Assembly: GCA_033032175.1 (NCBI GenBank)
Contig: CM065320.1
Coordinates: forward strand, 13,969,413-14,033,412
Source of the DNA: Saturnia japonica
Lineage: Eukaryota; Arthropoda; Insecta; Lepidoptera; Saturniidae
Direction: 5' to 3'
DNA length: 64,000 nucleotides
The first letter of the stretch is position 1, and each line of letters opens with the position of its first letter. Both the position numbers and the translations under genes were made by a program. Shown in pieces: positions 26,701 through 34,612 of the stretch. Below the pieces are notes generated by a model. It was not told the origin of the DNA. It ran no database searches and was given only the letters and a program-made list of their open reading frames with translations.

Positions 26701-29700
26701 TTACATTTTTTTTAGTTTTCACCAGGTCCAAGTATTCTATTCTCCGGAAACTAAGTGAAGCCTTGCGGAACCCCGGCTTACTCCATTCGATGCCGCGATA
26801 TTCACTTTGGTAACCCCCGCTTTAGTGGATAAGTCAATTATAACTGTATTGAAAAGTCCATTGGACATTTATTTATAATTGTTGGAGATTCAAATGCTAT
26901 CGAATTTCAGATCAAGTATCGATATTAACATCGACGGTTATCGAATGCGGTCGAGCCGGTTTGAAGCATCAGGCGCATCACTGGGCCAAGGTACTCATGC
27001 AACCGGATTATCGATCCCAGGTATGATTACCAAATTAGAGAAATATTGCGCAGATATGTATGTTATTGTGAAGTGTATGATAAATGAAAAATAAGTATTA
27101 GATATTGGAACAGCACCGGTATAGATACTCCTTCGATTTTTATCTTCTTAAATTTTCTTACTTTTTGTTTTTACTAAAATGTTTTTCATATCATGATTAT
27201 TACGTTCTCCAATCCCTTAAAAGTTATTAGTTTATGCTCCTAAGAGTTATATTATTAATATAAATAATGAAAAAAAAAAACTTTGCATGTTCTTAGTTCT
27301 GATTTATAAACAATTTGTGCACAATAATTTAAATAATCAGAATCAGTCTCCGCTCGCATGTTCTACAAAATAAAAACGTTTATACCGGGGTAAAAAGTAC
27401 TCTATGCTTTAATCCAAGTTATAAATCTGTGTGGCAAATTTCATCCAAATCCGTTCAGCCGTCTCTGCATGAATGAGTAACAATCATTCAAATATACAAA
27501 CTTTCAAATTAATTTTAATAATAAGTAGGATAGGGCCAAATAATATGAATAAAAATAAACATCAACACATGACAGATTACAATCCCGCCAAAAGCTAACA
27601 GGATAGAATTAGTATGAAAAGAAGGTTGATTTATGAAATATTGTTGTGTTTTTTTTCTTTATTATCGCAGATAGACCCCAAGTATGTGAAGAAGATAGAG
27701 TCGGTAGTACGTCACGCGCCGCGCTCTAGTGCGCCGGCGAGTGCGTGCGCGCCTTGCCCGCAGTGCGGCGCGGACCTCCCCCTCGCGGACCTGCGCTGTG
27801 TACACTGCGAGGCGGACCTGCCCTTCTGTCTAGCCACGGTCTCACTTTCTCTAAGACCTTACAAATAATTTATTCTTTGAAAAACCTTATTTACCTAAAC
27901 CCCACCCTCGCGGCTGAGTGCCCTCTGCGCTCGCCCCAAGTCCGGTGAACCTGTAAAAGCCGCAGCGGCTGTAGGGCCCCTAAGGCTAACAGTGTAGTCA
28001 GATCTAAAAAAAATAGAGATTCCTCTCTACTTGTGGCAGCCCCACTGGTGGAATACCTGCACCCTATAGAAGATCATCTAAATAACCCAGGGTTGTGTTC
28101 CGGCGGTGAGTAGAGGTTTCAGAGCTCTTTGGGGTGGGGGGTTCAGGGGCGGCAGCGCGCTAGTGATACCTATGGTATGTATACAAGCGTCCACAAGCTA
28201 CGGTAACCGCTTACCATCAGACGGGCCGTATGCTTGTTTGTTTAGGATATCTCTAGTGTGTGAATTCTGCCAGTCGAGTGCTATATATAAATATAGCTAT
28301 AAATCAATAAACAAAGAATAATATAGTTTATAATTTAAACTTTAAATAGATATTATTTTATTTCAATTAAAGGGTCTACATATTATAAAGTCGGATCTGA
28401 CAGCCTGTCCCGAATGCGATTTCCCGGCTAACCTCACCGAGTTTATCGAGTAAGTATTTTTATTATAAATCTCATTATCTTCATTATATCTCTAACCTTA
28501 TCATTATACAGAAATATTAAACAAACAGTTTAGCACTTTATACTTTACCTAATGACCAAGCAATGACCTGGCAGCGTAACGTTTCAATACAACACTAGAA
28601 GTAAAATGCCCTCCATCACTCAGCTCCCTACGCTTTATAGGTGCATCGCCGCCGCACTACCGCTATACCGCGAGCGATTGTATAAATGTCACGTGATATA
28701 GAGTCGGTTGCGAGTCTTCTATAGTCGTAGAAGTTCGTGCGCGACCGGCCTATTATTCAGCCTTACGTTGTATTGAGGGTAGTGCGGGCGGTTTGGGGGG
28801 GGGGGGAAGGTATTACTGACGATAACGAGGACGGGTAGTGTAGCGGGGAAAGGAAACGCGTGCAATTGCGTGACGTAGGCGGGAAAGTCACTATACACTA
28901 AAGTAAACACCAGTATTGTCTTCATACAAACGGCCGAAACGAAATCTAGGTAAACTTCAGTAAACAATAGTCGCGAGTACGCATTTTTTTAGCTAATATT
29001 ATATCACCTACTTCCTAGAATTCAAAACTGTTTTTGATTCATTAAACTGTAAGAATACATTTATAAATATTTTAATTAAATTTAAATGTACATTCCCTTC
29101 TTACTAAAAATCACAATCGCTTTTGAAATTAGAAATAAAGCCCGAGTAGCTATCTCAAGAACACTGCTGAGATATCATACTGTTCACTTTAGTGTATTGC
29201 GTAGGTAGTGCCGTAGTGGCGTAGCTACCTCGTCTCCCGCCAACGTTTATAACATAGGACATTAGGACAGTGTGTATAAATTTGTACGACTACAGTATTT
29301 GATGTTACAGTATAATATATTTTAAAGTTTATTTTGCATTCCACCGCTATTTGGATATGGCTGTATTAATATACTAAAAATGATATATGTTTAATAATAA
29401 ATTGATGCATTATATCTCTGAGGCTTCCAACAGCTGCTTTAGAGTCAGTACTCGCTCTAGGTTTAAAATGAAGTATTTGCGAACAGGTTGAAATAGGATT
29501 TTTTAAAATATTTTTTATAGATTTAGTGATTAACCATAATCTTACCTATTAAATGACGACGTGGCCCTAGATGGTAGCACGCTAAGCCTAGTGGAAGACC
29601 GGTCAAGTGCAAATGTTAAAACACCTATAGGTGCTTGGCGACAGATTTTTAAGTTGAGGATGGTAGAGCTAACCAGACGAGCATCAGAAAATACTATACC

Positions 29701-30339
29701 ACCATGCTATGGTTTCATCACGTCGTTTTCCTTCACCTAAAAACTCGGGAGTTTATTTAGGGATATGAGGCAGATAAGATAAGATTTTTAGAGATTTTTC
29801 TCTACTTTGGGGTATTCCGAATGGTGGAATACCTCCACCCTACGGAAGATCGCAGTGTTCCTGCGGTGAATAGAACTCCAGAACTCTTTGGTGTAGGGGA
29901 TTGAAAATCGGGAACGCGCTAGATTGATATCTTGGGTATTACAAGTGTCCATACGTTATGGTAGCTGGTGTTCTATGGCTTCAGCATACGAGCTTGATAT
30001 CGACCTAAGTTGTACAAAACATTAGAAGACATGTCGATTGACTTCTGAACCATCATTGCTTCAGATTTCATGCATTTGTATGAAATAAACACAGTATTAT
30101 GAAACTGTTGCATACGAGTGTAATGTAAAATTTACGATTTCCAAGGTTTTTACTATAAGGAAAATTAAAGAGGTCTCCGTTGTTTTATTAATGGAGTCGA
30201 TAATGACATCGTGTATGTTTTTTTCAGGATACTCAAAGAGGAGGGTAAATGTCCGATGTGCGGCGAGAATGTTGATTATCGACGGCTGGTCAGAATAGAT
30301 GATGTGTCATTGTACTTAGAACATAATAGTACCGAATAA
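5721..30339 (+). CDS. WDR19: WD repeat-containing protein 19 / intraflagellar transport protein 144 (IFT144), 21 coding exons
   Basis: Subunit of IFT complex A, which carries cargo back down the cilium and helps membrane proteins enter it; in insects this means cilia of chordotonal and olfactory neurons. Coding exons: 5721-5735, 6421-6578, 7726-7950, 8451-8661, 11701-11981, 12584-12843, 13452-13737, 14656-14778, 16697-16914, 17925-18125, 19692-19903, 21138-21225, 22283-22471, 23646-24527, 24971-25079, 25612-25761, 25891-25984, 26911-27020, 27671-27838, 28373-28449, 30228-30339. The product is about 1389 residues (human 1342). Residues 1 to about 660 form WD40 propellers, about 690-1270 an alpha-solenoid of TPR-like repeats, and 1290-1375 Cys-pair zinc motifs (CPQC, CVHC, CPEC, CPMC). 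Every exon resembles the human protein in order, and GT-AG phases agree throughout. The exception is exon 7, where the frame changes between 13615 and 13650, as if one base were missing. Confidence 0.93.
6198..6276. repeat. Imperfect inverted repeat in WDR19 intron 1
   Basis: TTTGACCTCACATTTACATCA at the left is answered on the right by a reverse-complementary arm ending in GTGAGGGTTATGTCAAA. The arms flank an AT-rich centre with small bulges. It could be a small MITE remnant. Confidence 0.5.
6421..6578 (+). CDS. WDR19: WDR19 coding exon 2 (first WD40 blade)
   Basis: Acceptor TTATTTTCAG ends at 6420. The exon encodes [10 protein letters not shown] through [17 protein letters not shown], the start of the first propeller. 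It ends with two bases of a Gly codon before GTTAAT. Confidence 0.93.
6664..6790 (+). repeat. Dispersed repeat family B, left-end fragment
   Basis: Matches one terminal arm of the foldback element at 17317-17890: AATGTCAAAATAAC, TTTTTACTAAATGCATATG and AACAAAAAACC blocks in the same order. Truncated soon after the arm. Confidence 0.6.
7167..7653. mobile_element. MITE-like element with terminal inverted repeats
   Basis: Left end GGGGCGTTCAAGTATTACGT and right end (reverse strand) GGGACGTTCAAATATTATGT continue into a shared ACACAATT on both sides, giving arms of about 30 bp around a 490-bp body with no coding capacity. I could not make out a clear target-site duplication. It lies in WDR19 intron 2, just before exon 3. 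Confidence 0.6.
7726..7950 (+). CDS. WDR19: WDR19 coding exon 3
   Basis: Acceptor TTAATTTCAG ends at 7725. Encodes [25 protein letters not shown] and [17 protein letters not shown]40 blades of the first propeller. Ends with two bases of a Lys codon before GTATGT. Confidence 0.93.
8145..8270 (+). repeat. Dispersed repeat family C fragment
   Basis: Shares CAATCTCACTTAAACTAAGTGA-type sequence and the following block with fuller copies at 13815-13995, 18755-18925 and 29520-29722. SINE-like length (about 170-200 bp). Confidence 0.45.
8451..8661 (+). CDS. WDR19: WDR19 coding exon 4
   Basis: Acceptor TTTATTTTAG ends at 8450. Encodes [27 protein letters not shown] and [14 protein letters not shown]. 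Ends in phase 0 before GTACGA. Confidence 0.93.
8860..8945 (+). repeat. Dispersed repeat family D, copy 1
   Basis: Shares the order TCCGGTGAAGCTGTAAAA, a GCAGCGGCTT-like block, GGCTAACAGTxTAGTCAG and an A-rich end with copies at 27922-28005 and 39178-39253. About 85 bp, no ORF. Confidence 0.55.
9561..9850 (+). repeat. Minisatellite, about 65-bp unit, left part
   Basis: About five head-to-tail copies, one of them partial, of a unit with ACATACATGCAAATAGGTCG, then AATTGATAATCTCC, a T run, GAAGTTGGTTAAAT and CAATAATATT. The same array resumes at 11154-11280 after the transposon at 9851-11153, with two more copies. Frames in the array look like a repetitive protein, but only because the unit lacks stops in some frames. 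Confidence 0.85.
9851..11153 (+). mobile_element. Complete mariner-superfamily transposon, DD41D type
   Basis: A 1303-bp element with identical 32-bp terminal inverted repeats at 9851-9882 and 11122-11153 (outermost bases CAAGGTGTCC). It is flanked by TA on both sides (9849-9850 and 11154-11155), the target duplication of this superfamily. It encodes one uninterrupted transposase (9967-11046). It splits a minisatellite array, so the insertion is younger than the array. Identical ends and an open ORF point to a recent insertion, possibly still able to move. Confidence 0.92.
9967..11046 (+). CDS. Mariner-superfamily transposase (DD41D)
   Basis: 359 residues. It would bind the element's terminal repeats and cut and paste the DNA in the nucleus. 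Residues about 5-110 form paired helix-turn-helix domains: an N-terminal one near [20 protein letters not shown], then a second after the GHPRSV linker. The catalytic triad is visible: Asp in [11 protein letters not shown], Asp in [11 protein letters not shown] and Asp in [15 protein letters not shown]. Exactly 41 residues separate the second and third Asp. The start at 9967 ([11 protein letters not shown]) gives the usual family length. The frame stays open upstream through the minisatellite as far as 9628, but that part is not transposase. No stop or frameshift. Codon use is more balanced than in the AT-rich flanks. Confidence 0.93.
   Translation: MEQYSGTHRAFCVRAYYRNGDSIVTAQRLYRAEYRTRHAPSDDSIRKWIRMFENTDATVKIQNSGHPRSVRDEETIEEVEASVRQNPSLSIRKRSQALNIKKSSLHSILKKDLHLKAYKIQLVQELKDTDYANRLNFANEMLQRFNNFNNILFRDEANFHLNGHVNKQNCRYWAVENPRRKHERPLHSPKVVVWAAMSAKGIIGPYFHEDQRGRAINVNSDRYCDMLRNFLVPELQEFADFNSRTWFQQDGATCHTSNDSMEVVNELFPNKVISRRGNINWPPRSPDLSPLDYFAWGYLKSKVYQNNPTNLTQLKQNIRSEMAAISIAMCQRVIANLRFRLEECQQRNGHHLDNIIFSK
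11154..11280 (+). repeat. Minisatellite, right part
   Basis: Two further copies of the roughly 65-bp unit seen at 9561-9850, separated from them only by the inserted transposon. Confidence 0.85.
11577..11640. repeat. Strong hairpin shortly before WDR19 exon 5
   Basis: Left arm GGTGGAAAAGCTAACTAACA and right arm TGTTAGTCAATTAGACTTTC plus CACC are reverse complements except for a small bulge. They form a stem of roughly 23-25 bp with a 14-base loop. It ends 60 bases before the acceptor of exon 5, so it could affect branch-point access. It may equally be a MITE remnant. Confidence 0.65.
11701..11981 (+). CDS. WDR19: WDR19 coding exon 5
   Basis: Acceptor TTATTTTCAG ends at 11700. Encodes [29 protein letters not shown] and [16 protein letters not shown], closely matching the human segment. 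Ends CT before GTGAGT. Confidence 0.93.
12584..12843 (+). CDS. WDR19: WDR19 coding exon 6
   Basis: Acceptor GGTATTTCAG plus one completing base. Encodes [32 protein letters not shown] and [11 protein letters not shown], matching the family blade with LLATAG and LTSLTELT. Ends with one base of a codon before GTAAGA. A run of 12-14 G (about 12486-12497) lies 90 bp upstream in the intron. Confidence 0.88.
13452..13737 (+). CDS. WDR19: WDR19 coding exon 7, with internal frame break
   Basis: The first part reads [20 protein letters not shown] to [12 protein letters not shown] in one frame, matching the human block that ends NRAWFYVLGE. The second part reads [11 protein letters not shown] then [16 protein letters not shown] in another frame, matching DYAAALFEGK. 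The switch lies between 13615 (after an in-frame TAG of the second frame) and about 13650, in GC-rich DNA. Its direction fits one missing base. No intron could fit. The GCG end is in phase 0 with exon 8. The acceptor CCTTAAG at 13451 is weak and was chosen because it alone keeps phase with exon 6. Confidence 0.7.
13815..13995 (+). repeat. Dispersed repeat family C, copy
   Basis: Carries ATGGCCACAATCTCACCTAA, AATACACCTATAAGTGTTTGG and GATGGTAGCTAA..GGGCATTA blocks shared in order with 18755-18925 and 29520-29722. About 180 bp, SINE-like, just after exon 7. Confidence 0.6.
14656..14778 (+). CDS. WDR19: WDR19 coding exon 8
   Basis: Acceptor TGTTTTACAG ends at 14655. 41 codons: [19 protein letters not shown] then [18 protein letters not shown], phase 0 on both sides, donor GTAAGT. 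Matches the human block with LTSDFLIY. Confidence 0.93.
15235..15860 (-). repeat. Dispersed repeat family A, copy 2 (inverted)
   Basis: Reverse-oriented relative of 4265-4975, also related to 45420-45960. It contains CTAGAACTACCAGTCTCATT, GCCAAACTAACGAGGAATA and ATATGCCTATCTCTTATA blocks. Sits in WDR19 intron 8. Confidence 0.6.
16697..16914 (+). CDS. WDR19: WDR19 coding exon 9
   Basis: Acceptor CGATTGTAG ends at 16696. Encodes [14 protein letters not shown], then [20 protein letters not shown] and [12 protein letters not shown], the end of the second propeller. Much GC-richer than exons 2-5. Ends AG before GTATAA. Confidence 0.9.
17317..17890. mobile_element. Foldback / long-inverted-repeat element, dispersed family B, complete copy
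   Basis: Two diverged arms of about 150-180 bp in inverted orientation: left with AATGTCAAAATAAC, TTTTTACTAAATGC, GTTCCGGGTAATCTCCGAAA and GACCGATTT; right with the reverse complements. They surround a body of about 200 bp with no ORF. Partial copies occur at 6664-6790, 24645-24940 and 53600-54020. Likely non-autonomous. It occupies most of WDR19 intron 9 and ends about 35 bases before the exon 10 acceptor. Confidence 0.7.
17925..18125 (+). CDS. WDR19: WDR19 coding exon 10
   Basis: Acceptor TTGTTGTCCAG ends at 17924. Encodes [34 protein letters not shown] and [19 protein letters not shown], aligning with the human segment around VLWENWPMDKGVFIAYDD. Ends AA before GTGAGT. Confidence 0.92.
18755..18925 (+). 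repeat. Dispersed repeat family C, fullest copy
   Basis: About 170 bp from GCGATGTGGCCACAATCTCA to ACCACCATGCTATGGTTTTT. The same end appears at 29520-29722. SINE-like, no ORF. Confidence 0.6.
19692..19903 (+). CDS. WDR19: WDR19 coding exon 11 (start of the alpha-solenoid)
   Basis: Acceptor TTCTACTGCAG ends at 19691. Encodes [29 protein letters not shown] and [16 protein letters not shown], where helical repeats replace the propeller. Ends with one base before GTTTGT. Confidence 0.92.
20395..20790 (+). pseudogene. RTE-like LINE: 5'-truncated reverse transcriptase C-terminus
   Basis: The frame reads [51 protein letters not shown] and [13 protein letters not shown], the C-terminal region typical of RTE-clade endonuclease-reverse transcriptases in Lepidoptera. 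After a stop, related coding continues to VQKWTSCG, followed by an ATGATGATGA-like tail. No catalytic domain remains. A second relic of the same type lies at 60780-60985. Confidence 0.8.
20838..20995 (+). repeat. Dispersed repeat family E, copy 1
   Basis: GCCACAAAAACTCCCTGGAC, GCCATCTTGTTA, CACGTGACATT and CCATTAAATAA blocks recur in the same order at 58268-58440. About 160 bp. A diverged inverted piece is at 3001-3070. Confidence 0.6.
21138..21225 (+). CDS. WDR19: WDR19 coding exon 12
   Basis: Short exon after acceptor AAAATAG. Encodes [20 protein letters not shown] and HIEELSIL, matching the human IRVYRRIGNVGIV block. Phases (one base in, two out) agree with both neighbours. Donor GTAAGT. 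Confidence 0.92.
22283..22471 (+). CDS. WDR19: WDR19 coding exon 13
   Basis: Acceptor TTTATTTACAG ends at 22282. Encodes [34 protein letters not shown] and [11 protein letters not shown]. Very GC-rich (third positions nearly all G or C), with open shadows in other frames and on the other strand. The frame is fixed by splice phase and homology (human PIAALEMRRDLQHWDSAL). Donor GTGCGT. Confidence 0.9.
22545..23065. repeat. Inverted pair of SINE-like repeats, family F
   Basis: A minus-oriented copy (22545-22690) and a plus-oriented copy (22850-23065) of the repeat also present at 28015-28240 and 29790-29990. Landmarks are GGTTTC.GAGCTCTTTGGGGT, GGCAACGCGTTAGTGATAC and ACGGGAGCCGCTTAC. The pair could fold on itself in the pre-mRNA of WDR19 intron 13. 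The ORFs at 22740-23232 are repeat frames, not genes. Confidence 0.6.
23646..24527 (+). CDS. WDR19: WDR19 coding exon 14 (main solenoid exon, 294 codons)
   Basis: The largest exon. The acceptor at TTTTATAG (23645) rather than the nearer GCAG gives phase and the sequence [14 protein letters not shown]. Encodes TPR-like repeats: [81 protein letters not shown] and [16 protein letters not shown]. This is the best conserved part of the protein. Ends AG before GTGAGT. Confidence 0.96.
24645..24940 (+). repeat. Dispersed repeat family B, partial copy
   Basis: Contains the left-arm order TTTACTAAATGCATGG, ACTTATAACAAAAAACC, TTGTTCCGGGTACTCTCCGA and TTGACGGGATTTTCACA. The inverted arm is absent. WDR19 intron 14. 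Confidence 0.55.
24971..25079 (+). CDS. WDR19: WDR19 coding exon 15
   Basis: Acceptor CTCGTTTCAG ends at 24970. Encodes [20 protein letters not shown] and [16 protein letters not shown], matching human [20 protein letters not shown]. Phase 0 out, donor GTAATA. Confidence 0.94.
25612..25761 (+). CDS. WDR19: WDR19 coding exon 16
   Basis: 50 codons, phase 0 on both sides: [38 protein letters not shown] and [11 protein letters not shown]-rich. Two other frames are open by chance. Confidence 0.93.
25891..25984 (+). CDS. WDR19: WDR19 coding exon 17
   Basis: Acceptor TTTTCTAG ends at 25890. Encodes [19 protein letters not shown] and [12 protein letters not shown]. Ends with one base before GTAAGT. 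Confidence 0.93.
26911..27020 (+). CDS. WDR19: WDR19 coding exon 18
   Basis: Acceptor GAATTTCAG ends at 26910. The correct frame reads [20 protein letters not shown] then [13 protein letters not shown], matching human [17 protein letters not shown]. The longer open frame covering this stretch at 26879-27094 is a shadow. Donor GTATGA. Confidence 0.93.
27671..27838 (+). CDS. WDR19: WDR19 coding exon 19 (zinc motifs begin)
   Basis: Acceptor TTATTATCGCAG ends at 27670. Encodes [16 protein letters not shown], then CPQC, CVHC and LPFCLAT, the first Cys pairs of the C-terminal zinc-binding module. Phase 0, donor GTCTCA. Confidence 0.93.
27922..28005 (+). repeat. Dispersed repeat family D, copy 2
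   Basis: TCCGGTGAACCTGTAAAAGC, GCAGCGGCTGTAGGGCC and AAGGCTAACAGTGTAGTCAG followed by an A run. Related copies are at 8860-8945 and 39178-39253. Directly followed by family F. Confidence 0.6.
28015..28240 (+). repeat. Dispersed repeat family F, copy
   Basis: GGTTTCAGAGCTCTTTGGGG, GGCAGCGCGCTAGTGATACC, CGGTAACCGCTTACCATCAG and GGGCCGTATGCTTGTTTG in order. This 3' end is common in lepidopteran SINE-like repeats. WDR19 intron 19. Confidence 0.65.
28373..28449 (+). CDS. WDR19: WDR19 coding exon 20
   Basis: Acceptor CAATTAAAG ends at 28372. Encodes [20 protein letters not shown] and LTEFIE, matching human HMLKDDWTVCPHCDFPAL. Donor GTAAGT. Confidence 0.92.
29520..29990 (+). repeat. Family C copy followed by family F copy
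   Basis: 29520-29722 is a family C copy ending ACCACCATGCTATGGTTTC. 29790-29990 is a family F copy with CTCCACCCTACGGAAGATCG and CAGAACTCTTTGG. Both lie in the 1.8-kb intron 20 of WDR19. Confidence 0.55.
30228..30339 (+). CDS. WDR19: WDR19 coding exon 21 (last exon, stop TAA)
   Basis: Acceptor TTTTTTTCAG ends at 30227. Encodes [20 protein letters not shown] and ends [11 protein letters not shown], then TAA at 30337-30339. Holds the final CPMC zinc pair, matching human STCPMCSERL. Confidence 0.94.
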
Positions 30340-30439
30340 GTTTACGTAAGTAACGTGTTCATTACTTAGCGACTTTTTATCGATTTAAAACTTTTGTATT
30401 AATACGATGTAAAATATTATATTTATATCTACAAGAAAA

Positions 30440-30800
30440 ATATTACTTTCCATGTGTACTCTTTTGTAACCCTTTTAGGGGCTGAATTTTTAACAACGCC
30501 GAAATAGTCCAATTTATATCGAAGAGTGTTAATACTAAATTTCAAATAAATCTCTACCGAAAATATTACTTCCTATACAGAAATTCAGTCTCTTTCTTTA
30601 ATCCCCTTAGGGGTTCAATTTTGAAACCAACTGAAATGCAAGTTTTATTAATTTTTTTTATTGTGGGGTTGTTTCATAAATATTAAGTTTTAAATAAATC
30701 CGAACCAAAAAATATTTCCTATGCAAATTTAGGCATTCACTTTCGTCCCCTTAGGGGTGGAATTTCAAGAAATCAATACGATGGCTACAACATAAACATT
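30440..30800 (+). repeat. Three tandem diverged units with CCCCTTAGGGG cores
   Basis: Cores lie near 30470, 30602 and 30747, each followed by an AATTTT-like stretch and separated by similar spacers that twice contain AAATAAATC. Two of the units therefore carry an AATAAA hexamer, the first 206 nt after the WDR19 stop. Confidence 0.55.
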
Positions 30801-33800
30801 CTTATCAAATTTCTATCATTAGTACATTGGGGGCTGGGCGATTATGATTCAGTATCAAATCAAACATATTGTGCAGAACGAACACACGAACGAATATTTA
30901 ATGTTTGTTAATTTTAATAGTACCATTAATATACAGATAAAAATAGTAATAAATATTCTAATAAATTAACAATTCGGTTGATATTTGGTTTATAGTCTCT
31001 CAAGGTAAGGTTATTAAATAATCTTTCAAGGTTTTTATAATTTAGGTCGCTTGGTAAAAATTTAATACCTATAACGAATTGTTAATTCACAGATAAACAA
31101 TACCGGAAACCCGCCGATGGAATTTATTGCGACTCCGTAATATTGTGATTATTATCCGTCCGTTTAGATAAGATCGTATGTCAATATGCTTTATTATTTA
31201 CAGTATATAAATAATAAAAATAAATGTTTTTTATTTTTTATTCATACACTCCTTTTATTTTTAAGACTAAAGTATGTGCTTTTAAATGTTAAGACTGTTA
31301 AAGATGCTAAAAAAATTACGATAAAAATTTGATATCAGTAACAATTCAAAATAAATATTACAGTAACCATGGGTCATTAATGTCATTATAGAATTTATCG
31401 TAGTGTTTCTTAAGACGTTTTGTATTTTAAATAACACCAACCCTTCTAATCATGTGAATCACTTTGAGAATCATTGCTTTAGAATTTTGAAAGTATCATC
31501 GAGACTCTAGGATTACATTTTGAGATAAATTCATTACGTTGCATTGACACGAGGTTGAGTTAGTATATAGACTTGATTTTATAAAATTATATGCAAGTTT
31601 GGTAAATATATTGGATAAATATATAATAATAATAAATAAATGAAAGAATAGTGCAGTATTAAGTGATGTAACATTTAATTTTCCATTTGAAAGTATACCA
31701 AGTTGTATTAAGACATCCGATAGTGAGATTCAAATGAAACCAAAAAAACAAATATGTATTTCATACAAAATTGCAAACATTACTCGTTTGTATTGAAACT
31801 TGCATGATTTTCGATCTAAAACAATTTATTGCATATAAAAAAGATGTTTTAGAGTGAAAACCGAGTGAACGATGGATTCTATAGTACTTAACACTTTACT
31901 CAACGTGTTATTTCTACAGTCAATATTCACCTAATATAATTACTGCTAACTATCTATCTATAATCTTAAGTAGACAATACATTTATACAACTTAAAATAA
32001 TGACAAGACGATAATAACAAAATACAATTCAATAAAATTAAAGTGAACTGATTGTGCTAATTAATAATTAATACATAGAGGCTAACAAACTCTCTATCCG
32101 TCGAATAAAATTGACTATACGCAGCTATAAGTTACGCACAATAAAGAAAAGCCTTTGATAAAATATTCTAATTTATTATTTCCATTATAACTTAAAAGTA
32201 AAGAGTTTTCGGTAAATAATTTGGCGATTAAAAATAGCTATTCTTTTGAATAAAAATATTATTTTTTTTTATACATTGCTTATAAAACAATGATCGAACT
32301 GACCACGTGAATTTTAATGGAAAATAAACACCAATAGTGTCCTACGTTTATTGCAATACCTATGCATTTTGCCCTACGTAAGTTGTCCAATGTGTCAAGT
32401 TAAAAAAATATATTTTCCATACTATAAGTAAAAACATTATTTCGAAGTTTGGACTTATTATTAAAACGTGTGGTGAGGATTAATTTAAGGGTTGGTTAGG
32501 TTATGATTTGTAAGGAATTACGTGTTGGATATAAATTTAAACAAACGTCATAAAAATGTAATTCTATCGATTTGATTTAAAAGGTTCGATAGTGCTTTAG
32601 TTAAATTAGTGTGTCAGGCCAACAAACACTGGTGCAATAAATACATATAAAAACATGAGATAAAATAAAATGTACGATTTAAGTCAAGTAAGTCTGTAAT
32701 ACTATCGCCACCCAGTACCTTGGAAAAGTGGGTATCACCAAATTAAATATATCATCTTTCTTGGTTTAATATTTTAATTAATGTTGTAATATGTCGCATA
32801 TATTGTTGCTACATAGAGTATGCATTCATTTATATATTGTTTCTTAACCGGATTTCATGTGTAAAACATTGTTCTAATGCTGTTGATAATAGGCCTTAGA
32901 TGTTTGTTCTTAAAATTACTCAACAAAAAAAAAAACATCTTAGAATTGTGACAACTGCAGCGAATAATATGTTGTAATTCTGAAAGAGTGACCGGAAAAT
33001 AGTCGGGGAAAAAACTATGTATGCTGAAACGCATAAATAATTAACTATCATAAAACAATATAAAATATTAGTCAGCCTGACAATATGACAACATTTAATT
33101 AATACATAATAAAAATACTTTATAATATTCGATAAAACAATTTCATATATCATTTACCATTACATATAAATATAAATAATCTATATCTACCTAATGTTGC
33201 ACGGATGTTTTCGATAATTTTATATAAATTTACAAATATAATATGGAACGGATGAAAACACTACGGTTTGACACGATAAGCGCTAGTCTGTTGGTATTAA
33301 ACGTGATCAAAATAATTCTTTCGTCACTTCAATATAACGTCATACTAAAGTCGATAATATGAACGAGCTAATAAATTTATGCAAAATGTCAACAGAGTGG
33401 ACTGATACGATATACGAATGGACGAAAGTAAATTAATTAACCGATAAATTTCATTGAACACTGCGAATATGTGTAAATATAAATATGAATAAACATGTTT
33501 ATATATTTTAATTTTTTGATTCTTAAATATATAACTGTATGCGATGGCCGGATATATTACAATATATGCGTAGGTGCGGTTCACTCTGTCAACTTAAATT
33601 ATATTTTTATTTTAAAAATATTTACAGATATATATAAAAATATATTAATAAAATCAGACATGATGGCACTTGGTTGCGTCGTAAAAGGGTAAAAATTATA
33701 CAATAAAGATATTAACTAGGTACTAAAAGAAAGTTTAAATAGATGAAGGAAATTGCAGTTTTCGTATAAAATGTCGGATTAGCTTGTCATCGACAACATA

Positions 33801-34606
33801 TCTATATACGATTAATGGCTATAAGGTCTATCAACGAATTTGACAGCTCAACCAGTTGTAAAATGAAGGTTAAAAAATAGTAGCTGTCTGTTTTTCTAAA
33901 TTAATTGAGAGAATTATTTCGGTTCATTAAATCTCACATTAGTCTTCAGATAGATATAACCCTTTACTACAAGAAGCAATTTTGTACACCGAACTCTGGT
34001 CAACGTATATATATGCCTTGTCTAAATGAATTCTGGTTATATTTGACAGTTACCACCATTCGGGCTGTATCAGCAGGTACAATGAATATTGTCACCATTT
34101 GAGTGTCGAGTGTGCAAAGGGTTAAAAATGACTTCACGAAATGAATTTTAACGTAAACATATTATTTGACAAATTGACACATCTGAGACTAACATTAACA
34201 GCATTAAAATGAAACATTATAATATTTATAATTCTGAATAAGTGTAGTATTTACTATTATAATAAGGGAATGTATAAAAATTAGTTCCAACAATAAATAC
34301 TATAAATCTTTGGTTTCAATTAGTCGTTTGATTACAAAAAGTTTTTCTTCTATTTATATATATTTTAATTGCAAATGAATGCGAATCGAATCGCACTTAG
34401 ATTTTTAAGCCTACGACCAGTGTCCGTAGAGTTTGGAGATAATTCTATGCTAAGGTTCATAAGAACGACTGACACCTATCAAACGCAGCTCACAGTACTC
34501 CTGCCGCCCGCGTTATCAGTGCGCAAGAGAAAATCGTGATAAATATCGAGAATAATGTTATAAGACGAGACATAGTGACGAGAGAAAATTTAATGAAAAC
34601 TTCAAC

Positions 34607-34612
34607 TTTATT
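34607..34612 (-). terminator. Candidate Shank polyadenylation signal AATAAA
   Basis: Consensus hexamer on the minus strand 268 nt after the Shank stop codon. Other hexamers exist further downstream, so longer 3' UTRs are possible. Confidence 0.3.
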
